Positions 26,479-33,383 of a stretch of 64,000 nt of DNA are shown here, piece after piece. Numbering within the stretch: the stretch's first letter is position 1; each line of letters starts with the position of its first letter. The stretch comes from Sphingobacteriaceae bacterium GW460-11-11-14-LB5. Lineage in GTDB: Bacteria > Bacteroidota > Bacteroidia > Sphingobacteriales > Sphingobacteriaceae. The stretch is from the NCBI GenBank assembly GCA_002151545.1, contig CP021237.1, positions 5,394,001 through 5,458,000 of the forward strand, written 5' to 3'. The notes below the pieces were generated by a model, which did no database searches, was not told the origin of the DNA, and saw nothing but the letters and a program-made list of their open reading frames with translations. The position numbers and the translations under genes are program-made.

Positions 26479-27121
26479 CATCACACTAAGGACTATTCTA
26501 AATATAAGGTAACGCCTTACCAAAGTGTATTCAGCTAGCTAGGTAGAGCTTCGGCTATATTAGCTGGAGGACTAGCTACAGGCGGCGCAATTGCGGCGGG
26601 CGGAACAGTAACAGTCGTTGGTGCGGTAGCTGGATGGGTCGCCGGAGGTCTTGTTGTTACAGGTGCAGCTATCGGTGCTGGAGTTGTTTATCTTTGGGAT
26701 AAATTTCATAGTAGTTCCGATGATGGTTCGCAAGTTGTATTAAATGCGGAGGCTAAGCCGAATTCGAGTGGTGCAGAGAAGGCAAAAAGTCCTTCTGAGA
26801 AAAATGAAAAGCTTAGAGGAACAGTTAAGACGGGACAAGAAGCGCACAGACAAGAGCAGAAAAAAATAAGAGAAAAGGGTGGCAAAACTGAAGTACCCAT
26901 GGAGCTGGAAGATGGAACAAAGGTTAGAAAAGATGGAGTTAGGCCCGATGGAACAGCAGTTATTATTAAACCGGATACTAAATCTGGTAGAAAATCGGCT
27001 GAAAAAAGGGAAAAATTAATGAAAAAAAAATAAGGTCAAAACTGAAACCATTTTATATGATCCTAAAAATCCCGCATATCAGCCTGGTTCTCCCACATAC
27101 ATAGGCCCGAAAACAAAATAA
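26479..27121 (+). pseudogene. C-terminal remnant of a polymorphic toxin
   Basis: From 26479 the frame reads DYSKYKVTPYQSVFS, then an in-frame TAG (26536), then a long Gly/Ala-rich hydrophobic stretch (LAGGLATGGAIAAGG and on to AGVVYLWDKF), the pre-toxin segment common in Rhs-type proteins. A charged domain follows with KTGQEAHRQEQKKIREKGG and VRKDGVRPDGTAVIIKPDT, which resembles the restriction-endonuclease-fold toxins (D...K plus His/Glu). The frame breaks at a 9-A tract (27022-27030). With eight A the protein continues as NKVKTETILYDPKNPAYQPG and ends YIGPKTK at 27121. The N-terminal bulk is missing. One base later the next gene begins. Confidence 0.7.
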
Positions 27122-27122
27122 G

Positions 27123-27797
27123 ATGAAAATAAACAGAAATAAGTTTAAGAAAGAAATTGAGCAAGGATTAGTGTCACTTGGTTATAGAAAGGTGATTCTG
27201 GGTTCATCTGTTGCAGATGCCCTCTATCTAAAGGTTATTGACAACGAACTCTATCTTACCCTTGGCTTTACCTACTCTAATTTTAACGTAGGAAAATTTA
27301 CAGCCGCTTTCTATCTTTCTAAAGTTACTCTTTGGGGTGCGGTATGGGATGACATCCCTCCTGAATCTTATGAAAGGATTGGATCTTTTTTAGAAGATCC
27401 GGAGCGACTTGAATTACTAGGAGAGGAGTATAACGTTAAGGGGGTTGCTGATTCTTGGTGGGATATGAATGATATTAGCGCATTAGATAAATTCTTAAAA
27501 GCTGTGCAGATTACTGAGAATAGATTTTTGGCTCAACCAGACATGATTTTGAAAATAGAACAGAGTAAAGCTGTAAATGAGCTTTCCAGATTATCCCTTC
27601 TTGTTATTAATGAAGTTGCCAACAATGATGATACATTCAAGTATAAATTTACCCCCAAAAAAGCAAATCCCGAAATCGGAGACAAATGGTTTAAGGCTGC
27701 TGAGAGGATATTAAGTTATGAAAAATCAGAAACCAATGTTAATATCGTAGCTAGGTTAGCTTATGATGCCTTTAGGCAAAGTGAAGTGGGTGATTGA
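27123..27797 (+). CDS. Probable immunity protein for the adjacent toxin remnant
   Basis: A 224-aa soluble protein (MKINRNKFKKEIEQGLVSLG at the start) with an alpha/beta N-terminal half rich in aromatic residues (YLTLGFTYSNF, WGAVWDDIPPESY) and a helical second half. No family is recognised with confidence; the first half loosely recalls the DUF4304 type of immunity proteins. The ATG lies one base after the toxin frame stop, which is the standard toxin-immunity junction. It is intact although its toxin is broken. Function as immunity is inferred from position. Confidence 0.7.
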   Translation: MKINRNKFKKEIEQGLVSLGYRKVILGSSVADALYLKVIDNELYLTLGFTYSNFNVGKFTAAFYLSKVTLWGAVWDDIPPESYERIGSFLEDPERLELLGEEYNVKGVADSWWDMNDISALDKFLKAVQITENRFLAQPDMILKIEQSKAVNELSRLSLLVINEVANNDDTFKYKFTPKKANPEIGDKWFKAAERILSYEKSETNVNIVARLAYDAFRQSEVGD

Positions 27798-27844
27798 TTA
27801 GTTTTTATAATAAATTACTAAAAGTCCTAGATAATAATTGCAAA

Positions 27845-28450
27845 ATGTTTAAGAAAACAAATGTAAATTCTATAAAAGAATTTTGGAAATGGTTTGCTTC
27901 GATTTGCCAAGATTTCGGAGAGGCATTTGATAATTACGACTTAATTGATGACTTGGATAAAAGAATTCGTTCGCTTGGCGATTTTACCTGGGAGTTAGGC
28001 CCCGGAATTAATTCGAGCAACATGCTGGTTATTTCTCCAGGTGGTGAGTTAAGTTTATTAGAGAAGACCAAAAAAATTATTTCGTATTCTATAAAGTGCA
28101 AAGGGTGGGATTTTTTTTATGCTAAGCCACCAAAGGAATGGGATCTTATTTTTGATTTCTATAGATATTCAGGAGAACAGATTGAAGTAAACGCAAATAC
28201 ATGGGAATATGTCTTGTTAAAATATGATGATGGTGTATTTGAAATATTGATTAAGTGTGAAAATGTTGATAGCCGCCTATCTATTGATGAAAAACAAATT
28301 GCCTGTGAGATACTTTTAGATGGGATCTTAGGAGAGGAGTTAAGAATTTTAAGGTTTGAAATTATCGAGGTTGTCGATAGTTTCGAAAGGAAATATCAGA
28401 ACAAAGTTTTAAATATTAAATCTCTTTCCAGTCGGAGTATTGCGGTATGA
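27845..28450 (+). CDS. Hypothetical protein, possible second immunity gene
   Basis: A 201-aa soluble acidic protein starting MFKKTNVNSIKEFWKWFASI. The frame is open from a TTG at 27794 that overlaps the previous stop, so a coupled longer form of 218 aa is possible; the ATG at 27845 is the safer choice. FWKWFASICQDFGEAF, then LGDFTWELGPG, NMLVISPGGELSLLE and GWDFFYAKPPKEWD match a pattern that I have seen in small bacterial proteins near toxin clusters, with a two-domain alpha/beta layout. No catalytic motif. A terminator follows. Confidence 0.65.
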   Translation: MFKKTNVNSIKEFWKWFASICQDFGEAFDNYDLIDDLDKRIRSLGDFTWELGPGINSSNMLVISPGGELSLLEKTKKIISYSIKCKGWDFFYAKPPKEWDLIFDFYRYSGEQIEVNANTWEYVLLKYDDGVFEILIKCENVDSRLSIDEKQIACEILLDGILGEELRILRFEIIEVVDSFERKYQNKVLNIKSLSSRSIAV

Positions 28451-28466
28451 CACAATTGTTAACTGT

Positions 28467-28505
28467 AAACAGCAAAACCCATCAGAAATGTTGGGTTTTC
28501 TGTTT
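28467..28505 (+). terminator. Intrinsic terminator
   Basis: AAACAG-CAAAACCCA pairs with TGGGTTTT-CTGTTT around an 11-base loop. It closes the two-gene immunity-like operon. The remaining sequence up to attR at 28792 shows no gene. Confidence 0.65.
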
Positions 28506-28791
28506 CTATGAATGCTGGTGCAAGAGTTATTTTTTCGTTGGGATAAAATGCAATATAATGATGATTGGGCATTTTGGCAAAAACCGCAATTCGTCCGCAT
28601 TTAAACCGTGAGCACAACGCCTGCAGATGAGGTATTTAGACAAGGCCTATAAATAAATTGCATTAGATAGAATTAATATTTCCTTTACTATAGTCATTTA
28701 TAGTCAAATATATGCAGAAAAAAGGTGAGCATGTAGTGAGCAGGCTACATCGGTATAATTTAAAAAGCTAACTGTCAAAGATATATGAGTA

Positions 28792-28841
28792 GGGTTCGAG
28801 TCCCGTCCATTCCGCAACAAAAGCCTTAACTTGAAAAAAGT
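28792..28841 (+). repeat. attR: second copy of the 50-bp tRNA-Asp end
   Basis: It is identical to 25136-25185 and is followed by AAGGG and a long T-run, the decayed terminator. Only the T arm and 3' acceptor strand of the tRNA are present, so it is not a tRNA gene. Confidence 0.85.
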
Positions 28842-28896
28842 AAGGGTTTTTTTTTTTTTGTGGAGTCCTAAAAAAGGTTGACCAAATCTTAACAAA

Positions 28897-29301
28897 ATGG
28901 TCAATAATAATTTAAAAAAATTGCAACGTTCACCCCGGAGTTACAGTGAAAGTTTCAAGCGATTAGTGGTAGAGGAGTACGAGAACGGTCATTTGAATAA
29001 AGACCAGTTGCAACGTAAATACGATATCCGCGGAAATCAGTGTATTCAGAATTGGTTACGAAAATATAGTAAATTAGCCTATCCAAGATATAAAAGCATT
29101 GGCAGGCCTATGAAGGACAACGATCAACAGCGACTCAAAGAGCTTGAGTTCGAGTTAAAGCAAGAGAACAAGGCATTGGAAAAGAAGTTAAGGGAAGCAG
29201 AACATCAGCTTTCCATGTACAAGAAATTTGTTGAGATCGCGGAGCGGGAACTGAACATCGAGATCCGAAAAAAGTCTGGCGCCAAGCAGTTCAAGAAATA
29301 G
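28897..29301 (+). CDS. IS3-family transposase OrfA
   Basis: A 134-aa DNA-binding subunit. A helix-turn-helix (about 15-60, YSESFKRLVVEEYENGHLNK) is followed by GRPM and a leucine-zipper-like helix (about 75-125, LKELEFELKQENKALEKKLR). In IS3 elements OrfA binds the ends and regulates OrfAB. The slippery sequence A AAA AAG at 29268-29274 allows a -1 shift that fuses it to OrfB. Confidence 0.93.
   Translation: MVNNNLKKLQRSPRSYSESFKRLVVEEYENGHLNKDQLQRKYDIRGNQCIQNWLRKYSKLAYPRYKSIGRPMKDNDQQRLKELEFELKQENKALEKKLREAEHQLSMYKKFVEIAERELNIEIRKKSGAKQFKK
29268..29274 (+). other. Programmed -1 frameshift site (A AAA AAG)
   Basis: In the orfA frame the bases read cgA AAA AAG, the commonest slippery heptamer of IS3 elements. 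After a -1 step the frame runs through KKVWRQAVQEIALLSSKN into OrfB without a stop, giving a fused OrfAB transposase. Confidence 0.8.
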
Positions 29302-29333
29302 CACTTTTATCCAGTAAGAACACTATTACTAAG

Positions 29334-30179
29334 TTGTGCAAGCTGTTTGGCTACACGAAACAGGCTTTCTATAAGGCAAGATCCAATAGCTCAAAAAAGA
29401 CTGTTGCAGAGCAGGAGATCAAAGAGATGGTCCTGAACATTCGACATAAGCTACCGCGGACCGGGGTCCGTAAGCTGCATGTGATGTTACGGGAAAGCAT
29501 GTCCCGCAAGAACATGTGGGTTGGACGCGACAAACTTTTTGGGATATTAAGATCACAGCATCTGCTGGTCCAACGGAAACGCAAGTATACCAGAACAACT
29601 GATTCGAAGCACTGGATGAGGAAATACCCCAACCTAACTAAGGACCTGGAACTAACCATGCCTGAACAGCTATGGGTTTCAGATATAACATACCTACAAA
29701 CGGTTGCAGGAAATGAATATCTGCATCTGGTTACCGACGCAGGCTCGAAGCTAATAATGGGGTATGAAGTCTGTGGCGATATGAAGGCTGTGTCTACGAA
29801 AAAGGCATTGGAGATGGCCATAAGCAAGAGGGAGTATGAGCATCAGCTCATCCACCATTCTGACAGGGGACTACAGTATTGCAGCTATGATTATATCAGG
29901 CTTTTATCGCATAACAACATCACAATCAGTATGACTGAAAATGGTGATCCATATGAAAATGCAGTCGCAGAAAGAGTCAATGGGATTTTAAAGGACGAAT
30001 TTGGATTGGATGCAGTCTTTAAGGGGAAAGCCCAATTATATAAACAAGTGCACCAGGCGATTGAATTATATAACCAGATGAGATTACACTCTTCAGTAAA
30101 TATGTTAACGCCGAGGCAAGCGCACTCAAAACCTAAGATATTTGTAAAACGGTGGAAGAAAAAAGAACCATCAAAATAG
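29334..30179 (+). CDS. IS3-family transposase OrfB (DDE catalytic part)
   Basis: 281 aa from the first ATG, but the functional product is probably the OrfAB fusion made by frameshifting at 29268. The HTH_21-type region (KLPRTGVRKLHVMLRE) is followed by the integrase core: WVSDITYLQT (first Asp), HHSDRGLQYCS (second Asp) and ENAVAERVNGILKDEF (Glu). All three catalytic residues are present, and the end QMRLHSSVNMLTPRQAH is typical. No internal stops, so it is probably active. Confidence 0.94.
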   Translation: MCKLFGYTKQAFYKARSNSSKKTVAEQEIKEMVLNIRHKLPRTGVRKLHVMLRESMSRKNMWVGRDKLFGILRSQHLLVQRKRKYTRTTDSKHWMRKYPNLTKDLELTMPEQLWVSDITYLQTVAGNEYLHLVTDAGSKLIMGYEVCGDMKAVSTKKALEMAISKREYEHQLIHHSDRGLQYCSYDYIRLLSHNNITISMTENGDPYENAVAERVNGILKDEFGLDAVFKGKAQLYKQVHQAIELYNQMRLHSSVNMLTPRQAHSKPKIFVKRWKKKEPSK

Positions 30180-30277
30180 ATTTTAATGGTTCTTTTATTT
30201 TTATAATTTAGTAAAATAAATAGTCAACTTTTTCAAGGACTAGACATTTCGATCATTATAAGCCTTAAGCCCGATTC

Positions 30278-30327
30278 TTTGTAGCGTTTTAATCGCTTTG
30301 ACCATCTAGTCTTAGCGTCTCGCTAAG
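30278..30327 (+). repeat. 22-bp repeat and adjoining hairpin
   Basis: GTAGCGTTTTAATCGCTTT (with TTT before it, 30278-30299) recurs exactly at 32678-32699. It is followed by the hairpin CTTAGCG-TCT-CGCTAAG (30311-30327). Related TCTAGTCTTAGC pieces occur at 31271-31301. The two 22-bp copies bracket the 2.4-kb stretch of toxin tails and small genes. Confidence 0.6.
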
Positions 30328-30439
30328 GCCAAAACGGAGGCAACAAAAAACTGAATATGTAATAAAACTGCCCTCATTTACAAACATCAAATAAAAGGTG
30401 GATCTTGCATAAGAAAAAAACAGAGGGCTTAGAAAGTTT

Positions 30440-30682
30440 TTGATAAAGGAAGTATTATTCCTAGAAATTGGTTGTTATTTTTTTCTAATTATTGGTGTAG
30501 TATATTTTTTTAAATTTATGAGTTTTCAGATTTTTATTGGTTTTTTGGCACCAGTCTTAATTATTTTTTTAGGAATATTGCTTAGGTTTTCCATAAATGA
30601 TGGCTGGTCGTCTTACAGAAAATATTGGCTGTTTTTCGTTGTTATTGGTATACTTTTATTTGTCTATCAATTATGTTGTTAA
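30440..30682 (+). CDS. Small membrane protein, hypothetical
   Basis: An 80-aa very hydrophobic protein with two or three membrane helices (GCYFFLIIGVVYFF, IFIGFLAPVLIIFLGILL, WLFFVVIGILLFVY). The start is uncertain: TTG at 30440 gives 80 aa, ATG at 30518 gives 54. It overlaps the next membrane gene by 10 bp, so the two are coupled. No family recognised. It lies among toxin remnants, and inner-membrane immunity proteins of this size are common, but that is only an inference. Confidence 0.5.
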   Translation: MIKEVLFLEIGCYFFLIIGVVYFFKFMSFQIFIGFLAPVLIIFLGILLRFSINDGWSSYRKYWLFFVVIGILLFVYQLCC

Positions 30683-31089
30683 AAGGGTTTAAACCAGAAG
30701 AGCTAATATTTGGAGGAATAGCTATTTCATCAATTATATTAGAAACAGGCTCTGTTGTTCCAGCACTAGTATCTTGTTGCTTGTTGAGTTTTTATTATTT
30801 GGCTTTTTGTTGGTATTTGTTCGCTGTGAAAAATGAAAAAAGGATTTTTCGCTCAATATCATTTGGGATCTTATATGCTTTAATCTGGTTAATTATTGGT
30901 GCTTGTACAGTTAAAATGTTTGGAGAACTGGGCTGGTTCTTTTATCTTATAGAAGCCTTACTGATTTTATCTGTTAGCTTGTATATATTTTTAAATAGAA
31001 AAAACAATAGTGATGTTTTTAATTCAACAAATTATTGGAGAATATCTGTAATTATAATCCTTAATATTTTTATTCTTATTTTTAAATAA
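30673..31089 (+). CDS. Membrane protein, hypothetical
   Basis: A 138-aa protein with about four membrane helices (ELIFGGIAISSIIL, ALVSCCLLSFYYLAFCWYLF, ISFGILYALIWLIIGACTV, ISVIIILNIFILIF). The ATG at 30673 overlaps the end of the preceding gene; the longer frame from 30625 is less likely. No recognised domain. Visibly AT-rich, like its neighbours in this accessory block. Possibly an immunity or orphan membrane protein of a lost toxin. Confidence 0.6.
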   Translation: MLLKGFKPEELIFGGIAISSIILETGSVVPALVSCCLLSFYYLAFCWYLFAVKNEKRIFRSISFGILYALIWLIIGACTVKMFGELGWFFYLIEALLILSVSLYIFLNRKNNSDVFNSTNYWRISVIIILNIFILIFK

Positions 31090-31306
31090 TAGAATTAATC
31101 TCCAATCTGGCGCAAGTGTTAAGTGCAGGGTGACTTCTGCCTAAGACAAAATCAAAGTCCAGCAGTTTAAAACTGTTGGGCTTTGTTATTTTTGTAAGAG
31201 TTCCAGTTTGATTAGCCTGGCTTTGAGGCTCCATATGTTCGGGAATATAGTTTGGCGAGTTGGGTGCCTTTCTGGTCTTAGCGTCCCCATCTAGTCTTAG
31301 CAGGCA

Positions 31307-31387
31307 GAGCCTGGTAGAAGATGGTCACCATATAACTATGGATTTGATAATCCTATTAAGTTTACTAATCCTGATGGAAGGTGGTAA
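31307..31387 (+). pseudogene. Rhs core C-terminal fragment
   Basis: The frame reads EPGRRWSPYNYGFDNPIKFT and then NPDGRW and a stop. PYNY-x-x-(D/N)NP-(I/L)-x-F-x-(D)PDG is the hallmark at the end of the Rhs/YD-repeat core, where the variable toxin tip normally begins. Only this hallmark remains; the cage part and the toxin are missing. The rest of 31090-31306 has no gene, but holds a hairpin GTCCAGCAGTTT/AAACTGTTGGGC. Confidence 0.75.
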
Positions 31388-31409
31388 CAATTTCTTAACA
31401 GGGGGGCAA

Positions 31410-31463
31410 TAAGTGGCAAAAAGCATGTCTGAAGAATTGATGAAAAAGAAAGACAAAAATTAA
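31410..31463 (+). pseudogene. Toxin tail fragment before a small membrane gene
   Basis: The frame VAKSMSEELMKKKDKN ends with TAA one base before the ATG at 31465. The preceding in-frame codon is a stop. It has the position and charge of the end of a toxin in a toxin-immunity pair, but is too short for a family call. Confidence 0.4.
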
Positions 31464-31464
31464 T

Positions 31465-31662
31465 ATGAATATTCAATTTTTCATAGTTGGTATTATAGCT
31501 GCAATATTGGGCGTGGTTTTGATATTGAACCATAAGTTTTACAAATATAAAACAAGCGATATGCTGTTTGTTGCTAAATTGAGGGTGTTTTTAGGTTCTT
31601 CAGTTTTAACCTTGTTTGGGCTGTTGGTTTTATATGATGAGCTAAAGAAGGTTGTCAATTAG
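31465..31662 (+). CDS. Small two-helix membrane protein, copy 1
   Basis: 65 aa with two membrane helices (FFIVGIIAAILGVVLIL, and VFLGSSVLTLFGLLVLY) and a charged loop HKFYKYKTSDMLFVAKL between them. A related gene lies at 31709. It starts one base after a toxin-tail-like frame and an Rhs core remnant, so it may be an immunity protein. No family recognised. Confidence 0.65.
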   Translation: MNIQFFIVGIIAAILGVVLILNHKFYKYKTSDMLFVAKLRVFLGSSVLTLFGLLVLYDELKKVVN

Positions 31663-31708
31663 TATTACTTTAAGCTCGGCAGCCTACCTTATTATGGATA
31701 AATAAAGT

Positions 31709-31900
31709 ATGGACATCACACTTTTTTCAATAGGTTTTGTTACCATGATAATTGGAATAATCTTAATGATTAGAAACAGATTCTATAAACATAAATCAAG
31801 CGATATGCTATTTGTAGCGGAACTGAAAATATTTTTAGGAGGATTGATTTTAACGGGAATGGGAATAGCAATCTTAATTAATGAGCTAAATAAGATGTGA
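31709..31900 (+). CDS. Small two-helix membrane protein, copy 2
   Basis: 63 aa, clearly related to the gene at 31465: the same helix-loop-helix plan with RNRFYKHKSSDMLFVAELKI in the place of HKFYKYKTSDMLFVAKLRV and the same ending ...NEL/DEL-x-K. The pair is a tandem duplication 244 bp apart that has diverged mostly in the membrane helices. Probable orphan immunity gene. The following 281 bp hold only the toxin-tail fragment at 32065. Confidence 0.65.
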   Translation: MDITLFSIGFVTMIIGIILMIRNRFYKHKSSDMLFVAELKIFLGGLILTGMGIAILINELNKM

Positions 31901-32064
31901 GTTGATTGTTGCGAAGCCGTTACAGGCCTATGGCTTGTGAAGAATAAAAATAAAATTAGTTTGAATGCCTAGGCGGGTATTCTTGTTTAATGAGCGTATA
32001 ACGGTGAGTAGTAAAGATTCCCATTTATCATAAGAATCACACTAGCCTTAAGATCTCGCTATGA

Positions 32065-32160
32065 CCTTTTTCGCTCTATAAACAATCATCTAAAGGCATT
32101 ACAATAATAGCAGGAAAACCTTATTATATTGGTCCGGCAAATCACTTACCTGAACCTTAA
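32065..32160 (+). pseudogene. Toxin tail fragment
   Basis: A 31-codon frame reads PFSLYKQSSKGITIIAGKPY and ends YIGPANHLPEP before TAA. The YIGP near the end is shared with the toxin tail at 26479-27121 (YIGPKTK), which suggests related toxins. It is 21 bp upstream of an intact small gene. Confidence 0.5.
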
Positions 32161-32181
32161 ATATTGGCGTAGATTTTCAAA

Positions 32182-32601
32182 ATGTTTAAAATACAATACA
32201 AAAAACGGGTAGCTCAAACGAATTTGTCAAATACTGACTTAATTAAAAATATATTATTTGAACTTGATAAGTCAGGTTATAATGTAACTAGACAAGATCA
32301 AAAGGGTATAGACTTTAAGGATAATATATGGCGATTGGGTTCCCGGAGTGAAACCTTTCGTCGTGTAGACGGAGGAATATTCGAAATTAACCCTGAAGGT
32401 GGAAGTATCACTTTTACTTTTTATATCACTTTAACCTTTGAAATCCTATTAACAGGCATTATTGTACTGATTTGTCTTTTTCAGGACCCCTTTATTTTGA
32501 TTTTTATAGTTTTTATCTGGTTGATGTTTTTGGTAAGGCTATTTGCAGTGAAAGATGCGGGTACAAGAATGCTGGTTAACGTGTTAAAAGCTTCTTGGTG
32601 A
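32182..32601 (+). CDS. Membrane protein, probable orphan immunity protein
   Basis: 139 aa. The first 75 residues are soluble (MFKIQYKKRVAQTNLSNTDL, DFKDNIWRLGSRSETFRRVDGG cut here to DFKDNIWRLGSRSETF); two membrane helices follow (LTFEILLTGIIVLICLF and FILIFIVFIWLMFLVRLF), then a short tail. No recognised family. It follows a toxin-tail fragment by 21 bp and repeats the tail-plus-small-gene pattern of this block. Function inferred from position only. Confidence 0.6.
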   Translation: MFKIQYKKRVAQTNLSNTDLIKNILFELDKSGYNVTRQDQKGIDFKDNIWRLGSRSETFRRVDGGIFEINPEGGSITFTFYITLTFEILLTGIIVLICLFQDPFILIFIVFIWLMFLVRLFAVKDAGTRMLVNVLKASW

Positions 32602-32677
32602 AAAAGCTATCCGTCACAAATACCCGATACGGCTAGAAATCAAACTATTATTCGAAGGTCATTTTCGTAGCTAATTA

Positions 32678-32699
32678 TTTGTAGCGTTTTAATCGCTTT
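32678..32699 (+). repeat. Second copy of the 22-bp repeat
   Basis: Identical to 30278-30299. It includes an AGCG/CGCT small stem and lies 30 bp before the lipoprotein start. Confidence 0.6.
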
Positions 32700-32728
32700 T
32701 GTCGTTTCTCCTTAAAAACCGGAAAACG

Positions 32729-33145
32729 ATGAAAAAAATAACGCTGCTATTATTAATGGGTATGGCCCTGCTTTCGTGCAAAAAAAATAAAACTTCTGAT
32801 TGTGAAAAGAAAATGTGTACTTACCAGTTTGCCTCGGTAGGGATCAGGTTTGTAAACAACAAAGGCGAGGCTACCGAAGTAAAAGACTTTAAAGTAGTCA
32901 ACCAGCGAACCGGAGAGAAACTGCAGGCCAATTCTAGCATTTCGATTAATACCATAAAAGGAGCCTTTGTTGTAGTTGATGATGGTAATATTCAAAGCTT
33001 GTCTGAAGAAGGGGATGATTTAAAAATTACGGGTACATCAGTAGAAACTAGTCAGACTAAATCTGGTATCATTAAAGTTAGCGGCGGCAAGTGCGCGTGT
33101 CACATCGATAAAATCTCAGGTCCGCAACAGATTGCTTTCGATTAA
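32729..33145 (+). CDS. Lipoprotein, hypothetical
   Basis: A 138-aa lipoprotein. The ATG at 32729 gives the signal peptide MKKITLLLLMGMALLSC, with lipobox LLSC and KKNK after it. The mature part has four further cysteines (two near the start, two in GGKCACHID) and beta-rich stretches. No family recognised. It lies at the right edge of the accessory block and has its own terminator. Confidence 0.7.
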   Translation: MKKITLLLLMGMALLSCKKNKTSDCEKKMCTYQFASVGIRFVNNKGEATEVKDFKVVNQRTGEKLQANSSISINTIKGAFVVVDDGNIQSLSEEGDDLKITGTSVETSQTKSGIIKVSGGKCACHIDKISGPQQIAFD

Positions 33146-33170
33146 CAAGTATTCTTTATAGATTTTGATG

Positions 33171-33201
33171 GACTTGGCTTTTATAAGCTGAGTCTTTTTT
33201 G
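33171..33201 (+). terminator. Intrinsic terminator
   Basis: GACTTGGCTT pairs with AAGCTGAGTC (two G-T pairs) around TTAT, followed by six T. It lies 25 bp after the lipoprotein gene. The rest of the gap to 33384 shows nothing. Confidence 0.8.
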
Positions 33202-33383
33202 TTTTGTGATTTTCTACCGGGATTTTATTTTATCAATAATTGAATTAATTTGTTGAGTAACAATAAAATTGGTCAATCGTTTGCGTGATTTTTAGGCTTG
33301 ATTAAGCAGATTTCTGGTGATACTTTTATTAGAAATCTTTATTGCTGGTTTAAGTGAGAAGCTGGTAATGTAAACCTAAAATT

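Larger units (their letters stand above)
25136..28841 (+). mobile_element. Decayed integrative element at tRNA-Asp
   Basis: Bounded by two 50-bp direct repeats of the tRNA-Asp 3' end (25136-25185 and 28792-28841), about 3.7 kb in all. Just inside the left end is a broken tyrosine integrase. The cargo is a hypothetical gene, a broken toxin tail and two intact genes that follow it. The element can no longer move by itself. The nearest 222 bp inside attL (25159-25380) hold no gene that I can see. Confidence 0.75.
28859..30246 (+). mobile_element. IS3-family insertion sequence, 1388 bp
   Basis: Imperfect terminal inverted repeats: left TGTGGAGTCCTAAAAAAGGT, right (complement) TGTCTAGTCCTTGAAAAAGT, with TGAC continuing in both. 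The element starts TG and ends CA, and TTT lies on both sides, a possible 3-bp target duplication although the left flank is a T-run. It holds two overlapping-frame genes, orfA and orfB, with a frameshift site. It sits inside the T-tract of the terminator at attR. The element appears intact. Confidence 0.88.

Noticed and set aside
28792..28867. A third tRNA-Asp
   Set aside because: Only the T arm and 3' acceptor strand are present. The D arm, anticodon arm and 5' strand are missing, so it is an att site and not a gene.
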